A DNA stretch of 64,000 nucleotides from Ga0077527 sp945862135 (GCA_964203275.1 CAXNMF010000016.1:42313-106312), one strand, 5' to 3'; shown: positions 50,907 to 59,492, counted from the stretch's first letter. Made by a program: numbers and translations. Notes: generated by a model from the letters alone, not told the origin.

Positions 50907-51785
50907 ATGAGCAGCGGCATTCGGTGGGCATCGGTATTGTTGGGCTTGTTGATTTCATTCTCAGCCGTGGCGCAAAAGCCGCCGGCGAAGCAGCCATTTG
51001 TGCCGCCGGAATACGAGCGCAGCGGCGGACCTTATGTGCCGACGCCGAACGTCGTGGTTGACCAGATGCTGGGCCTGGCTAATGTCGGCGCCAAGGATTT
51101 TGTGATTGACCTTGGTTCCGGCGACGGCATCATCGTGCTGACCGCGGGGCACAAGCTAAAGGCCGGCGGTTATGGTGTTGATATTGACGAAGAGCTGGTC
51201 CGCCTGAGCAACGAAAGGGCAAAGAGTCTGGGGATTTCGGATCGCGTGCGGTTTGAGGCTAAGGACATTTTCAAGACGGATATCAGCAAGGCTACGGTCA
51301 TCACTCTGTATCTGCTGCCCGAGATGATGCAGAAGCTGCGCAAGAAACTGCTGACCGAGCCGCGTCCGGGTACGCGCATTGTTTCGCACGATTACTATTT
51401 CGAAAACTGGACGCCTGATTCAGAAATCGCTTTTGACGTGCCCGAGAAAGAATTCATCTCCGGTGTGCCGCGGGCCGTTCTCTATCTTTGGGTGGTACCG
51501 GCGAACATCGACGGCAGCTGGCGCATGCAGATCGACGGGCAGGGTGAGTACGGTCTTGCATTGAAGCAGGCTTTCCAGCGATTCGAAGGTACGGCCGAAT
51601 CTTCGGCGCAGAAGGTCGGGCTGACGGAGGCCCAGTTGAATGGCGCCGAAATCCGTTTTGTGATGCCTCAGGGTTCGAATCGCGGGCGCTTCTTCGGCAA
51701 AGTCAACGGTGACAGTATGGAAGGCACGGCCAATTACGGTGATGGCAAGGTCCTGCGCTGGCGCGCAACGCGCGTGAAGGGCTAG
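50907..51785 (+). CDS. Exported class I SAM-methyltransferase, array copy 1
   Basis: A 292-residue protein with a signal peptide (RWASVLLGLLISFSAVAQ), the family mark YVPTPNVVVDQML (residues 43-55), SAM motif I DLGSGDG (68-74), GYGVDID (motif II acidic residue), DIFKTDISKATVITLYLLPE, and GTRIVSHDYYFENW. The C-terminal part (about 205-292) is a beta-rich domain starting DGSWRMQI and ending LRWRATRV. It resembles FAM173-type lysine methyltransferases. DGII replaces the DGRI of the other copies. The tail end overlaps the opposite-strand spermidine-synthase-like gene by 4 bp. It starts behind AGGAG. Confidence 0.87.
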   Translation: MSSGIRWASVLLGLLISFSAVAQKPPAKQPFVPPEYERSGGPYVPTPNVVVDQMLGLANVGAKDFVIDLGSGDGIIVLTAGHKLKAGGYGVDIDEELVRLSNERAKSLGISDRVRFEAKDIFKTDISKATVITLYLLPEMMQKLRKKLLTEPRPGTRIVSHDYYFENWTPDSEIAFDVPEKEFISGVPRAVLYLWVVPANIDGSWRMQIDGQGEYGLALKQAFQRFEGTAESSAQKVGLTEAQLNGAEIRFVMPQGSNRGRFFGKVNGDSMEGTANYGDGKVLRWRATRVKG

Positions 51786-53380
51786 TTCATCAATAACGCC
51801 GGTGGTGCGCTTTCCAGCACACCCTGGCGGAAACCGGCCTGACTGGCGGCAATGTCCAGCGCAGCGGCATTCCATGCGTCGTAGATGATCTTGCCGCCTG
51901 CGGTCAGCTCTGCGCCGACAGCGCGCGGTTTGGCCAGCATGTCCCACAGGGTTGCTGCATGACGCTCCGGCACATCGCTCATCGTGACGCGCTGCGGTGC
52001 CGCCAGCGGCGAGGCTGAAGCCACAAGGAAACTGTTGATGCAGCGCGCGCCCGGCCAGTCCGGCCGGTACAGCGCCGCGTGCGGCAATTCGCTGGTCAGC
52101 GTGGCGAGCAGGTGGGCGTAGGCGCGCGGGTCTTCAACGTCGGCAAAGGTGTTGAATACGGCGATGCCGCCCGGGCGCAGACAGCGTTTCAGATCGCTGA
52201 AAAACTCACGGGTGATCAGGTAATCCGGTGTACCGTCGCCGTGGAAAAGGTCGACCAGCACGACGTCGTGGCGCGGTGTGCACTGACCGACGTAGGTGCG
52301 GGCATCGGCTTGATGCGTAGTGACGCGGCTGGCATCAAAACCGAAATAACGCTGGGCTACCGTCACGGAAGAAGGATCGATTTCAACAACTTCAACCTTG
52401 CTGCCGCTGACGGCAAAACGCGTGGGGACGATGCCGGCGCCGAGGCCGAGCATCAGGACCTGCTGCGGTTCAGGTCGATATGCCCGGGTCAGTGCCTCCA
52501 GCGCATAGGTGTAAAACGACACCGAGCGCTGATTCGAATCCACAGTGTTCTGGATCAGGCCGTCATGGAAATACAGGCGCAGGAATTTGCCGTCACCGTC
52601 CTGGTCGCTGCGCAGCACCTTGACCGTACCGAACAGCGAGCTGTGCACGGCTTCGACCTGCCACTTCGCACCGCTGAAGGCCAGAGGCCCCTGTCGGCCG
52701 GTGTATCGATCACCCTGCCAGGCCAGCAGCGATGCGCTGACGATCGCGACGATGGCGCAGAAGTTCACCAGTCCTTTGCGGGCCATCGGCAATCCTGAGG
52801 ATGCGGCAATCAGCGACAGCACGCCCAGCAGCAGCGCGACCATCAGTGTTGCGGTGTAGTTGCTGATGTACGGTATCAGCCCGAAGGCGGTGACCAGTAC
52901 ACCGGCAACAGAACCCAGGGTGCTGACAAAAAACACCAGCCCCGCGCCTGCATCGCCTTGACTGCCGCTTTGCTTGCGCTGCAGCAGCAAGGCGACCAGC
53001 AGCGGATTCATCGCCGATGTGGCAATCAGCGGCAGCAGCAACAGAATCAGGCAGGCTGCGAATGCGCCGCCGACCAGACTCCAGCGTGCCAGTGGGTGAA
53101 AGACGAAGGGGTACACCAGGCAGGCGGTGACGATGGCGATGCCGGCCAGTGCCGGCATGATCGAAAACAGCAGGGCCAGGCGTTGCGGCGTTGCGGTCCT
53201 GGCGCTGCCGGCAAGGCGGCCGCCCCACCAGTAACCGAACGCCAGTGACACCAGGGTGATCGACAGGATGCCGGTCCAGATGAAAAGGCTGACGCCAAAG
53301 TACGGGGTCATGATGCGCGATGCGAGCAATTCCAGCGCGAGTATGGCGCCGCCGGAGATGAAAATCAGGGCGAATGGCAT
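51782..53380 (-). CDS. Membrane-bound spermidine-synthase-like protein
   Basis: A 532-residue protein. The first half has about seven to eight transmembrane helices (ALIFISGGAILALELLASRI, then WTGILSITLVSLAFGYWWG, and others). The second half is a spermidine-synthase-type methyltransferase fold with VLMLGLGAGIVPTRFA (SAM-type motif), VEVVEIDPSS and VVLVDLFHGDGTPDYL. This two-part design occurs in many bacterial fused transporter/polyamine-synthase-like proteins. The Asp used by true spermidine synthases may be the D in DLFHGDG. It lies between copies 1 and 2 on the opposite strand and its last 4 bp overlap copy 1. The start at 53380 begins the membrane part. Confidence 0.85.
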   Translation of the reverse strand: MPFALIFISGGAILALELLASRIMTPYFGVSLFIWTGILSITLVSLAFGYWWGGRLAGSARTATPQRLALLFSIMPALAGIAIVTACLVYPFVFHPLARWSLVGGAFAACLILLLLPLIATSAMNPLLVALLLQRKQSGSQGDAGAGLVFFVSTLGSVAGVLVTAFGLIPYISNYTATLMVALLLGVLSLIAASSGLPMARKGLVNFCAIVAIVSASLLAWQGDRYTGRQGPLAFSGAKWQVEAVHSSLFGTVKVLRSDQDGDGKFLRLYFHDGLIQNTVDSNQRSVSFYTYALEALTRAYRPEPQQVLMLGLGAGIVPTRFAVSGSKVEVVEIDPSSVTVAQRYFGFDASRVTTHQADARTYVGQCTPRHDVVLVDLFHGDGTPDYLITREFFSDLKRCLRPGGIAVFNTFADVEDPRAYAHLLATLTSELPHAALYRPDWPGARCINSFLVASASPLAAPQRVTMSDVPERHAATLWDMLAKPRAVGAELTAGGKIIYDAWNAAALDIAASQAGFRQGVLESAPPALLMN

Positions 53381-53532
53381 GGGGAAGGAAGAGGGCTGTC
53401 GGTTATAATTCGCCGCCAATCTACCACACGCGCCGTCGCATCCAGTTGACGACAACGAGGCCGGTGGTGGTGTCAGCTTCCCGTGTCAGGTTCCCGTTAC
53501 ATGGGGCCGACCGTTCGGCCGTGGAGACAATC

Positions 53533-54456
53533 ATGCAGCGTCTGATGGTGGTGTTGAAAGCAGCTCTGTTGCCACTGGCATTGGCCGCGGCATTGACGAA
53601 CGTCAGGGCCGAAGATGTGCGGCCCAGTGTTCCTTATGTGCCAACGCCTCAGGCTGTAGTTGACCGGATGCTGGCCATGGGTCGCGTCACCGGACAGGAT
53701 TATCTGATTGATCTCGGCTCCGGTGATGGGCGCATTGTGGTTACCGCCGCGAAGAAATTCGGTACCCGTGGTTTTGGTGTGGATCTCAATCCGGTGCGCA
53801 TCACCGAAGCCAACGACAATGCGCGCCGCAACGGAGTGGCCGACAAGGTGGCATTTTTTCAGCGTGATTTGTTCGAGACTGACCTGTCGCAGGCGACGGT
53901 GATCACCATGTATCTGCTGCCGCGGGTGAATCTCGCGCTGCGACCGAAGCTGCTTGAACTGAAGCCCGGTACGCGCCTGGTGTCCCATGATTTCGACATG
54001 GGTGACTGGAAGGCGGATGAACACAGGCGCATGGAGGCTGATGACAAATTCTCCGGCGCCGGCGGCGACAGCGATATTTATCTGTGGATCGTGCCGGCCC
54101 GGATGTCGGGTGCGTGGCGGGTGCAACTGGCTGTTGGCGGAAAGCCCCAGACCTACGATGTCAGCTTCGAGCAGAAATACCAGCAGGTTTCGGGTACGGC
54201 ACGGATTAACGGCCGCACGGTGAGGATCGATTGGGCGAAGCTGAGCGGCGACGAACTGATGTTTAATTTTTCGGCGGATGTGAATGGCACCGTGGTCAAA
54301 CATGAATTCAGCGGCCGTGTCACTGGTAATGCGATGACCGGCCAGGTCGCTCTCTCCGGCAACCGCATGGCGGCGCGCGTGGAGTGGACGGCTGAACGTG
54401 CGGCGCGTACCGCCGCGACACCGCCTGCGGCGGAAGAGAGGAACGCGGTTAACTGA
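53533..54456 (+). CDS. Exported class I SAM-methyltransferase, array copy 2
   Basis: A 307-residue paralogue of copy 1. The signal peptide is VVLKAALLPLALAAALTNVRA. YVPTPQAVVDRML is at 35-47, motif I DLGSGDGR at 60-67, then GFGVDLN, DLFETDLSQATVITMYLLPR and GTRLVSHDFDMGDW. The beta-rich C-terminal domain has GAWRVQLAV, VSFEQKYQQVSGTARING, EFSGRVTGNAMTGQV and a final VEWTAER. A GGAG site is 8 nt upstream of the ATG. Copies 2 to 6 are contiguous and form an operon. Its last base is shared with the start of copy 3. A TATAAT box lies at 53404-53409, but no good -35. Confidence 0.88.
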   Translation: MQRLMVVLKAALLPLALAAALTNVRAEDVRPSVPYVPTPQAVVDRMLAMGRVTGQDYLIDLGSGDGRIVVTAAKKFGTRGFGVDLNPVRITEANDNARRNGVADKVAFFQRDLFETDLSQATVITMYLLPRVNLALRPKLLELKPGTRLVSHDFDMGDWKADEHRRMEADDKFSGAGGDSDIYLWIVPARMSGAWRVQLAVGGKPQTYDVSFEQKYQQVSGTARINGRTVRIDWAKLSGDELMFNFSADVNGTVVKHEFSGRVTGNAMTGQVALSGNRMAARVEWTAERAARTAATPPAAEERNAVN

Positions 54457-55346
54457 TGGCATTCAAACGGATTGCGGCCGGCGTCACAGCGCTGGTCTGG
54501 ATGGCGACTGCAGCAGCACAGGATTTCGGCGACACCCCTTATGTGCAAACCCCGCAGGTGGTGGTCGATGCAATGCTGGAGACCGCGAAAGTCACCAAGA
54601 GTGATTACGTGATTGATCTGGGTTCCGGCGATGGACGCATGGTCATCACTGCCGCAAAGAAAATCGGCGCCCGCGGTTTCGGCGTCGATCTAGACAAGCG
54701 GCTGGTGGCTCTGGCGAACAGCAATGCGCGCAAGGCCGGCGTTGCTGATCGTGCGAAATTTTATGCGCGTGACCTTTTCGAAACCGATCTGTCGCCGGCC
54801 AGTGTGATCACGATTTATCTGTTGCCCGAAGTGAATCTGATGGCGCGGTCCAAGCTGCTGGCGCTGGCGCCGGGAACGCGCATCGTGTCGCATGACTACG
54901 GTATCGGTGACTGGATGCCGGATCGCGAATTCGAAATGGATGCTCCGGGTAAACCGGTGGGCCGGTCGCAGAAGAGCAAGGTGCTGTTCTGGGTGGTGCC
55001 GGATGCTGTGGCCGGGCGTTGGGTGTGGCCGGTCACCATGGGCAGCGAAAAGCGTCAGGTTGAACTGACGCTGAAGCAGAATTACCAGAAGCTGGTTGCG
55101 ACCGCCAGGATCGATGGCCGCGCTGTGACTGTTGATGAAGCCAGGCTCACCGGTCGTCAGGTTGATCTGACGATGACGCTGCCTGAGCTCGGTAAAGTCA
55201 CGTTCAGCGGACTGCGTATCAATCAGGCCCTGGAAGGTGAAATGCGTGTTGCCGGTAAAGCGACACCGTGGAGCGCGGTTCGCGTGGAGATCCAGGACCC
55301 TGATCATGTCACCGCGCCGCCACCGGTGATTCGCGAATTCCAGTGA
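54456..55346 (+). CDS. Exported class I SAM-methyltransferase, array copy 3
   Basis: A 296-residue paralogue. The signal peptide is IAAGVTALVWMATAAAQ. YVQTPQVVVDAML is at 29-41 (Gln replaces the usual Pro), motif I DLGSGDGR at 54-61, GFGVDLD, DLFETDLSPASVITIYLLPE and GTRIVSHDYGIGDW. The beta-rich domain has GRWVWPVTMGSEKRQVEL and TFSGLRINQALEGEMRV, ending WSAVRVE. It starts at TGATG with copy 2 and overlaps copy 4 by 4 bases. Confidence 0.88.
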   Translation: MAFKRIAAGVTALVWMATAAAQDFGDTPYVQTPQVVVDAMLETAKVTKSDYVIDLGSGDGRMVITAAKKIGARGFGVDLDKRLVALANSNARKAGVADRAKFYARDLFETDLSPASVITIYLLPEVNLMARSKLLALAPGTRIVSHDYGIGDWMPDREFEMDAPGKPVGRSQKSKVLFWVVPDAVAGRWVWPVTMGSEKRQVELTLKQNYQKLVATARIDGRAVTVDEARLTGRQVDLTMTLPELGKVTFSGLRINQALEGEMRVAGKATPWSAVRVEIQDPDHVTAPPPVIREFQ

Positions 55347-56218
55347 GTGTATTGATGGGGTATCGTAAGTATTTGAATTTAAATAATATTATAGCTGTCT
55401 CCGTATTGGGGCTTGTATTGCTGCCGGGCGCACGCGCACAGCAGCAACAGCAATATTTCGATGTGCCGTTTGTGCCGACGCCCTATGTGGTCATCGAAGA
55501 AATGCTTAGGCTCGCCAAGGTGACGCCGCAGGATTATGTGATGGATCTCGGCTCCGGCGACGGCCGTGTGCTGATTACCGCCGCACAGCGGTATGGTGCT
55601 CGCGGCATGGGCGTTGATCTTGACGCTGATCTGGTCGCGGAGAGTACGGCATCCGCTGCTGAAGTCGGCGTCGCCGAGCGGGTCAGCTTTGTGCAGCAGG
55701 ATTTGTTCAAGACCGATTTCAGCCGTGCCACCGTGATCACGATGTATCTGCTGCCTGGCGTGATGATGCGTCTGCAGCCGCGGCTTCTTGATCTGAAGCC
55801 CGGTACGCGGCTGGTGTCACACGATTTCCGGCTGGGTGACTGGAAGCCGGATGTCACCACGCAGATCCGCAAGAATACTTTCCTGTGGATCGTGCCGGCG
55901 AAAGTCGCCGGCCAGTGGCGCATCCGCACAGCGTTGCCCGGGGGTGAATATGACATCGATCTGGAGTTGCGCCAGCAGTATCAGGAGGTTGACGGTTACG
56001 GCAAATTCAGCACCCGCCATGCCCAGATCTGGGAAGCGCGTCTGAGCGGCGACCAGTTGAGCTTCGTGATGGTGGATGATCGGGATCGCGAGAATGAGGC
56101 GGCGCTGTATTTTGAGGGGCGCGTCAATGGCGATGTCATCGAAGGGCGTGTTCGGCGCGGTACCGGCAATGCGCAGACCGTGCATGTCTGGCGTGCAGTT
56201 CGGGCCGCGCCCCGATGA
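55343..56218 (+). CDS. Exported class I SAM-methyltransferase, array copy 4
   Basis: A 291-residue paralogue. It begins at GTG 55343 in a GTGA overlap with copy 3; an ATG at 55355 is an alternative. The N-terminal region is AT-rich (codons for KYLNLNNIIAV), followed by a hydrophobic stretch VSVLGLVLLPGARAQ. FVPTPYVVIEEML is at about 43-55, motif I DLGSGDGR at 68-75, GMGVDLD, DLFKTDFSRATVITMYLLPG and GTRLVSHDFRLGDW. The beta-rich domain has GQWRIRTALPGGEYDIDL and YFEGRVNGDVIEGRV, ending VWRAVRA. Confidence 0.86.
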   Translation: MSVLMGYRKYLNLNNIIAVSVLGLVLLPGARAQQQQQYFDVPFVPTPYVVIEEMLRLAKVTPQDYVMDLGSGDGRVLITAAQRYGARGMGVDLDADLVAESTASAAEVGVAERVSFVQQDLFKTDFSRATVITMYLLPGVMMRLQPRLLDLKPGTRLVSHDFRLGDWKPDVTTQIRKNTFLWIVPAKVAGQWRIRTALPGGEYDIDLELRQQYQEVDGYGKFSTRHAQIWEARLSGDQLSFVMVDDRDRENEAALYFEGRVNGDVIEGRVRRGTGNAQTVHVWRAVRAAPR

Positions 56219-57105
56219 GTCTGCTGCAGATCAAGTGCAAGGCAGCGCACGTGCTGTTGATCTGCACGTGGTTCGCTTCCTTCGCTGTCCAGGCGTCGGA
56301 TGTGCATTACGTGCCGACGCCGATGAATGTTGTTGATGCGATTATTGAATTGGGTGGTGTCGGTCCAGGCGATTTTCTGGTGGATCTGGGGTCAGGCGAT
56401 GGCCGGATTTCGATCCGTGCGGCGAAGCGGTTCGGCACCCGCGGCTTCGGTGTTGAAATCGAACACCATCTCGTGAATATGGCGCGCGATGAGGCGCGCC
56501 GGCAGGGTGTGGCAGACAAGGTGAGTTTCGATGCCAGCGATCTATTTAATACGGATCTCGGACGTGCGAGCGTGATCACGGCTTACCTGCTGCCGGCGCT
56601 GAATCTGCGACTGCGTCCCCGACTGTTCGAACAGTTGCGGCCGGGTTCGCGGATCGTGACGCATGATTTTGATTTTGGCGACTGGCCGCCGGACCGCAAA
56701 TTGACGATTGCCGTGCCGGACAAGCCATACGGCGCACCGAGCAGCGATATCATGCTGTGGGTGGTGCCGGCGGATTTCAGTGGCAGCTGGCAGTGGACCT
56801 TGCCGGAAGACATTCGGGTCGAGGCTGTGGTTGTCCAGCGGTTTCAGATGCCTGAACTGTTGCTGACCGTAAAGGGACAGCGGGTTCCGGTCAGTGATGC
56901 ACGGATATCCGGCAACACGCTGGCTTTTGCGGTGCAGGGGCCGACCGGCTTGCAGCGTTACCGCGGCGATATCAACGGCAATACGCTGCGCGGCCAGGTG
57001 AGCGGTGATAAGGAGCAGGTGGTGTCATGGAATGCAGTACGTGTCAAAACAGGCAAAATGGATATCGGGGCAGGTGGCGCAACGCCTGTCGCGGTCGGTA
57101 ATTGA
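56215..57105 (+). CDS. Exported class I SAM-methyltransferase, array copy 5 (most diverged)
   Basis: A 296-residue paralogue, the most divergent copy. The N-terminus AAHVLLICTWFASFAVQAS acts as a signal peptide. YVPTPMNVVDAI is at 32-43, motif I DLGSGDGR at 57-64, GFGVEIE (Glu instead of Asp), DLFNTDLGRASVITAYLLPA and GSRIVTHDFDFGDW. The beta domain has GSWQWTLPEDIRVEAVVV and RYRGDINGNTLRGQV, ending WNAVRVK. An ATGA overlap joins it to copy 4. Copy 6 follows by 13 bp. Confidence 0.86.
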   Translation: MSLLQIKCKAAHVLLICTWFASFAVQASDVHYVPTPMNVVDAIIELGGVGPGDFLVDLGSGDGRISIRAAKRFGTRGFGVEIEHHLVNMARDEARRQGVADKVSFDASDLFNTDLGRASVITAYLLPALNLRLRPRLFEQLRPGSRIVTHDFDFGDWPPDRKLTIAVPDKPYGAPSSDIMLWVVPADFSGSWQWTLPEDIRVEAVVVQRFQMPELLLTVKGQRVPVSDARISGNTLAFAVQGPTGLQRYRGDINGNTLRGQVSGDKEQVVSWNAVRVKTGKMDIGAGGATPVAVGN

Positions 57106-57118
57106 CCAAGGAGCAGTG

Positions 57119-58021
57119 ATGAAACTGGCGAACGTGTGGGTGGGTATGGCAGTGGTGTGCCTGGGGCTGGCGACTTCGCCGGCGATGGCGCAGGAGGGTC
57201 GCGGCGATGTGGTCTACGTGCCGACCCCGCAGATTGTCGTCGATACCATGCTGGAGATGGCGAAGGTCGGGCCCAAGGATTTTGTCATCGATCTTGGTTC
57301 CGGCGACGGGCGCATCATCATTACGGCAGCGAGCAAGCGCGGTGCCCGCGGTTTCGGGGTTGATCTGGATACTGTGTTGCTGAAAATGGCCAATCAGAAC
57401 GCACAGAAAGCCGGCGTGACCGACAAGGTGCATTTTGTCGAACAGAATCTGTTTGAGACCGACCTTTCAAAGGCAACGGTGATCACTTCCTACCTGCTGC
57501 CGCATATGAATCTGCGACTGCGTTCGAAAGTAATGGCGCTCAAACCGGGCACTCGCCTGGTCGCCCATGACTATCACTTCGGCCAATGGGATCCGGACGA
57601 GCAGCGTGACCTGGTTGTGCCTGAAAAGAAAGTCGGCCAGGAAGGGATGAGTTATATCTTTTTCTACGTGGTTCCGGCCCGGGTTCCGGGCAAATGGCAG
57701 TCGCTGGTAACCATTGATGGTCGCGAGACGCCGATGGAGTTCACGTTGCAGCAGGAGTTTCAGGAACTCGAGGGCAAGGTGGATATTCGCGACCGCAGCG
57801 CCGACTTGCGCGGCCGTCTTAACGGCGAGGCCATCCGCATGGTCGCGGGTGGCCGTGGCGGTGTTCCGCGACACGAATTCACCGGCAAAGTCGCTGGCGG
57901 TACCATCACCGGCATGCTGGCGATCGGCGAAGGTACGGCTCGAAAACAGATGCATTGGACCGCGAAGCAGGTTCTGCGCGGTGAACTCAAGCGCGCCTCG
58001 GACGAGCCGGAAGCCGAATAA
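57119..58021 (+). CDS. Exported class I SAM-methyltransferase, array copy 6
   Basis: A 300-residue paralogue from the ATG at 57119, behind AAGGAG. The signal peptide is VGMAVVCLGLATSPAMAQ. YVPTPQIVVDTML is at 33-45, motif I DLGSGDGR at 58-65, GFGVDLD, NLFETDLSKATVITSYLLPH and GTRLVAHDYHFGQW. The C-terminal beta domain has GKWQSLVTIDGRETPMEF and EFTGKVAGGTITGML, ending MHWTAKQV. Of all copies it and copy 2 look most alike in the core. It is the last gene of the operon. Confidence 0.88.
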   Translation: MKLANVWVGMAVVCLGLATSPAMAQEGRGDVVYVPTPQIVVDTMLEMAKVGPKDFVIDLGSGDGRIIITAASKRGARGFGVDLDTVLLKMANQNAQKAGVTDKVHFVEQNLFETDLSKATVITSYLLPHMNLRLRSKVMALKPGTRLVAHDYHFGQWDPDEQRDLVVPEKKVGQEGMSYIFFYVVPARVPGKWQSLVTIDGRETPMEFTLQQEFQELEGKVDIRDRSADLRGRLNGEAIRMVAGGRGGVPRHEFTGKVAGGTITGMLAIGEGTARKQMHWTAKQVLRGELKRASDEPEAE

Positions 58022-58049
58022 TAATCCAGGCCTGTAATCACCAATGAAA

Positions 58050-58072
58050 GCCGCGGCATTCATGTCCGCGGC
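58050..58072. promoter_or_regulatory. Hairpin between array copy 6 and the permease
   Basis: A perfect 7-bp stem GCCGCGG / CCGCGGC with a 9-nt loop. No T run follows. It could be a weak terminator, a stabilising 3' hairpin or a 5' leader structure of the permease mRNA. GGGGGAGC, the likely ribosome-binding site of the permease, comes right after it. Confidence 0.4.
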
Positions 58073-58084
58073 GGGGGAGCTTGC

Positions 58085-59429
58085 ATGAGTACTGAACAGA
58101 CTTCGGCAACACCGCGCCAGACACTGTCCGTCACCGACGCCTGCGCGATGATTGTCGGCCTGATCGTCGGCGCCGGGATTTTCGGAACGCCGTCAATTGT
58201 GGCTGGTGCGGTAGGTGATTCGTCGACGCTGTATGCGGTATGGATCGCCGGCGGCGTGTTCTCCATCATCGGTGCCTTGTGTTACGCCGAACTGGCAACG
58301 GCTTTCCCTTCGGCAGGCGGCGAGTATCACTTTCTGCAGCGCGCTTTTGGCCGTTCACTGGCTTTTCTGTATGGCTGGGCGCGGATGACGGTGATCGTCG
58401 CCGGTTCAATTGCGGTGTTTGCCTATCTGTTCGGCGATTACCTGTCGCGCGTCATCAATCTGGGTACGTATTCGTCGGCGATCTGGGCGGCAATCGTGGT
58501 CGTGGTGCTGACGGCGGTGAACTATCGCGGTATTCGCGAGGGCAAGGCGACACAGAACCTGTTCACGGTTCTGGAGATCGGCGGCTTGCTCCTGATCATT
58601 GTTGCCGGCCTGTTTTTTGCAGCCCCCCCGGCGGCCGCAGTGCCGGCAGTTGCAGGTGCTGATCAGCCCTGGTACATGGGGGCGGGTATCGGCTCGGCGA
58701 TGATCTTCGTGCTGTTTACCTATGGCGGCTGGAATGATGCGGCCTACATCTCGGCAGAAGTGCGCGACCGCGAGCGCAATATGGCGCGTGCGCTGCTGAT
58801 CGCCATCAGCGTGGTGGCGTTGTTGTATGTGCTGGTCAACTTCGCATACCTGAAGGGGCTCGGTTATGACCAGATGGCGCGATCCAATGCGGTGGCTGCG
58901 GATCTGCTGAAAGCCGTTTGGGGGCCGACCGGTGAAAAGGTGATCGCGATCATGATTGCCATCGCCGCGCTGACTTCGGTCAACGGCTCGATGATTGTTG
59001 GTGCGCGCTCGAACTATGCGCTGGGCCGCGACTGGCCGATGCTGGGATTTCTCGGGAAATGGGATGAGGCCAGCGGTTCACCACGTAACGCGATGCTGGT
59101 ACAGGGCGTTGTTGTAATTGGCGCTGGTGGGGCTGGGCGCGATCCAGAATGCCGGCTTCAAGGGGCTGGTCGAATATTCGCTGCCGGTGTTCTGGGGCTT
59201 TTTCCTGCTGACGGGCATTGCGCTGTTCGTGCTGCGGGCCAAGGAGCCGGATGCGCCGCGGCCGTTCAAGGTGCCGTTTTATCCGGTGGTGCCGGCGATT
59301 TTTGTGCTGATGTGTGGGTACCTGCTGTATTCCAGCCTGACCTATCACCGTGCCCATGCGCTGGTGGGGCTGGGTGTGCTTGCTGTCGGCGCTCTGGTGC
59401 TGATAGTGGCGAAACTAAAAAAGCAATAA
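58085..59429 (+). pseudogene. APC-family amino acid permease, single frameshift
   Basis: The frame from the ATG at 58085 encodes a typical APC permease with about 9-10 transmembrane helices: AMIVGLIVGAGIFGTPSIVA, LCYAELATAFPSAGGEYHFL, then MIFVLFTYGGWNDAAYIS and MIAIAALTSVNGSMIVGARS. At about 59115 the homologous sequence moves to another frame (ALVGLGAIQNAGFKGLVEYS to LIVAKLKKQ, ending 59429). The 1345-bp span fits one extra base in a gene of about 447 residues. It may be a sequencing error or a real inactivation. It follows the methyltransferase operon by 63 bp. The substrate is unknown. Confidence 0.85.
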
Positions 59430-59453
59430 AATCAACAGCTTATGATTTAACTG

Positions 59454-59478
59454 CCGGGCGGCGCGACCGCGTGCCCGG
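59454..59478 (+). terminator. Possible terminator after the permease
   Basis: A 6-bp stem CCGGGC / GCCCGG with a 13-nt loop, followed by a TATTTT stretch. It is weak, but it lies 25 bp after the permease end. Confidence 0.4.
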
Positions 59479-59492
59479 TATTTTCGTTCGCG

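Noticed and set aside
55367..55392. Possible fifth copy of the AT-rich motif (AAGTATTTGAATTTAAAT)
   Set aside because: It lies inside the coding sequence for the N-terminus of array copy 4 and fits codons for KYLNLNN. It lacks the exact 14-mer, so I do not count it as a site.
50907..58021. Reading the six methyltransferases as RNA or small-molecule enzymes of the cytoplasm
   Set aside because: Each copy begins with a clear hydrophobic signal peptide and an Ala-x-Ala-like site. The YVPTP and TxYLLP marks fit the FAM173 lysine-methyltransferase pattern better than RNA methyltransferase families. This is by eye, not by search.
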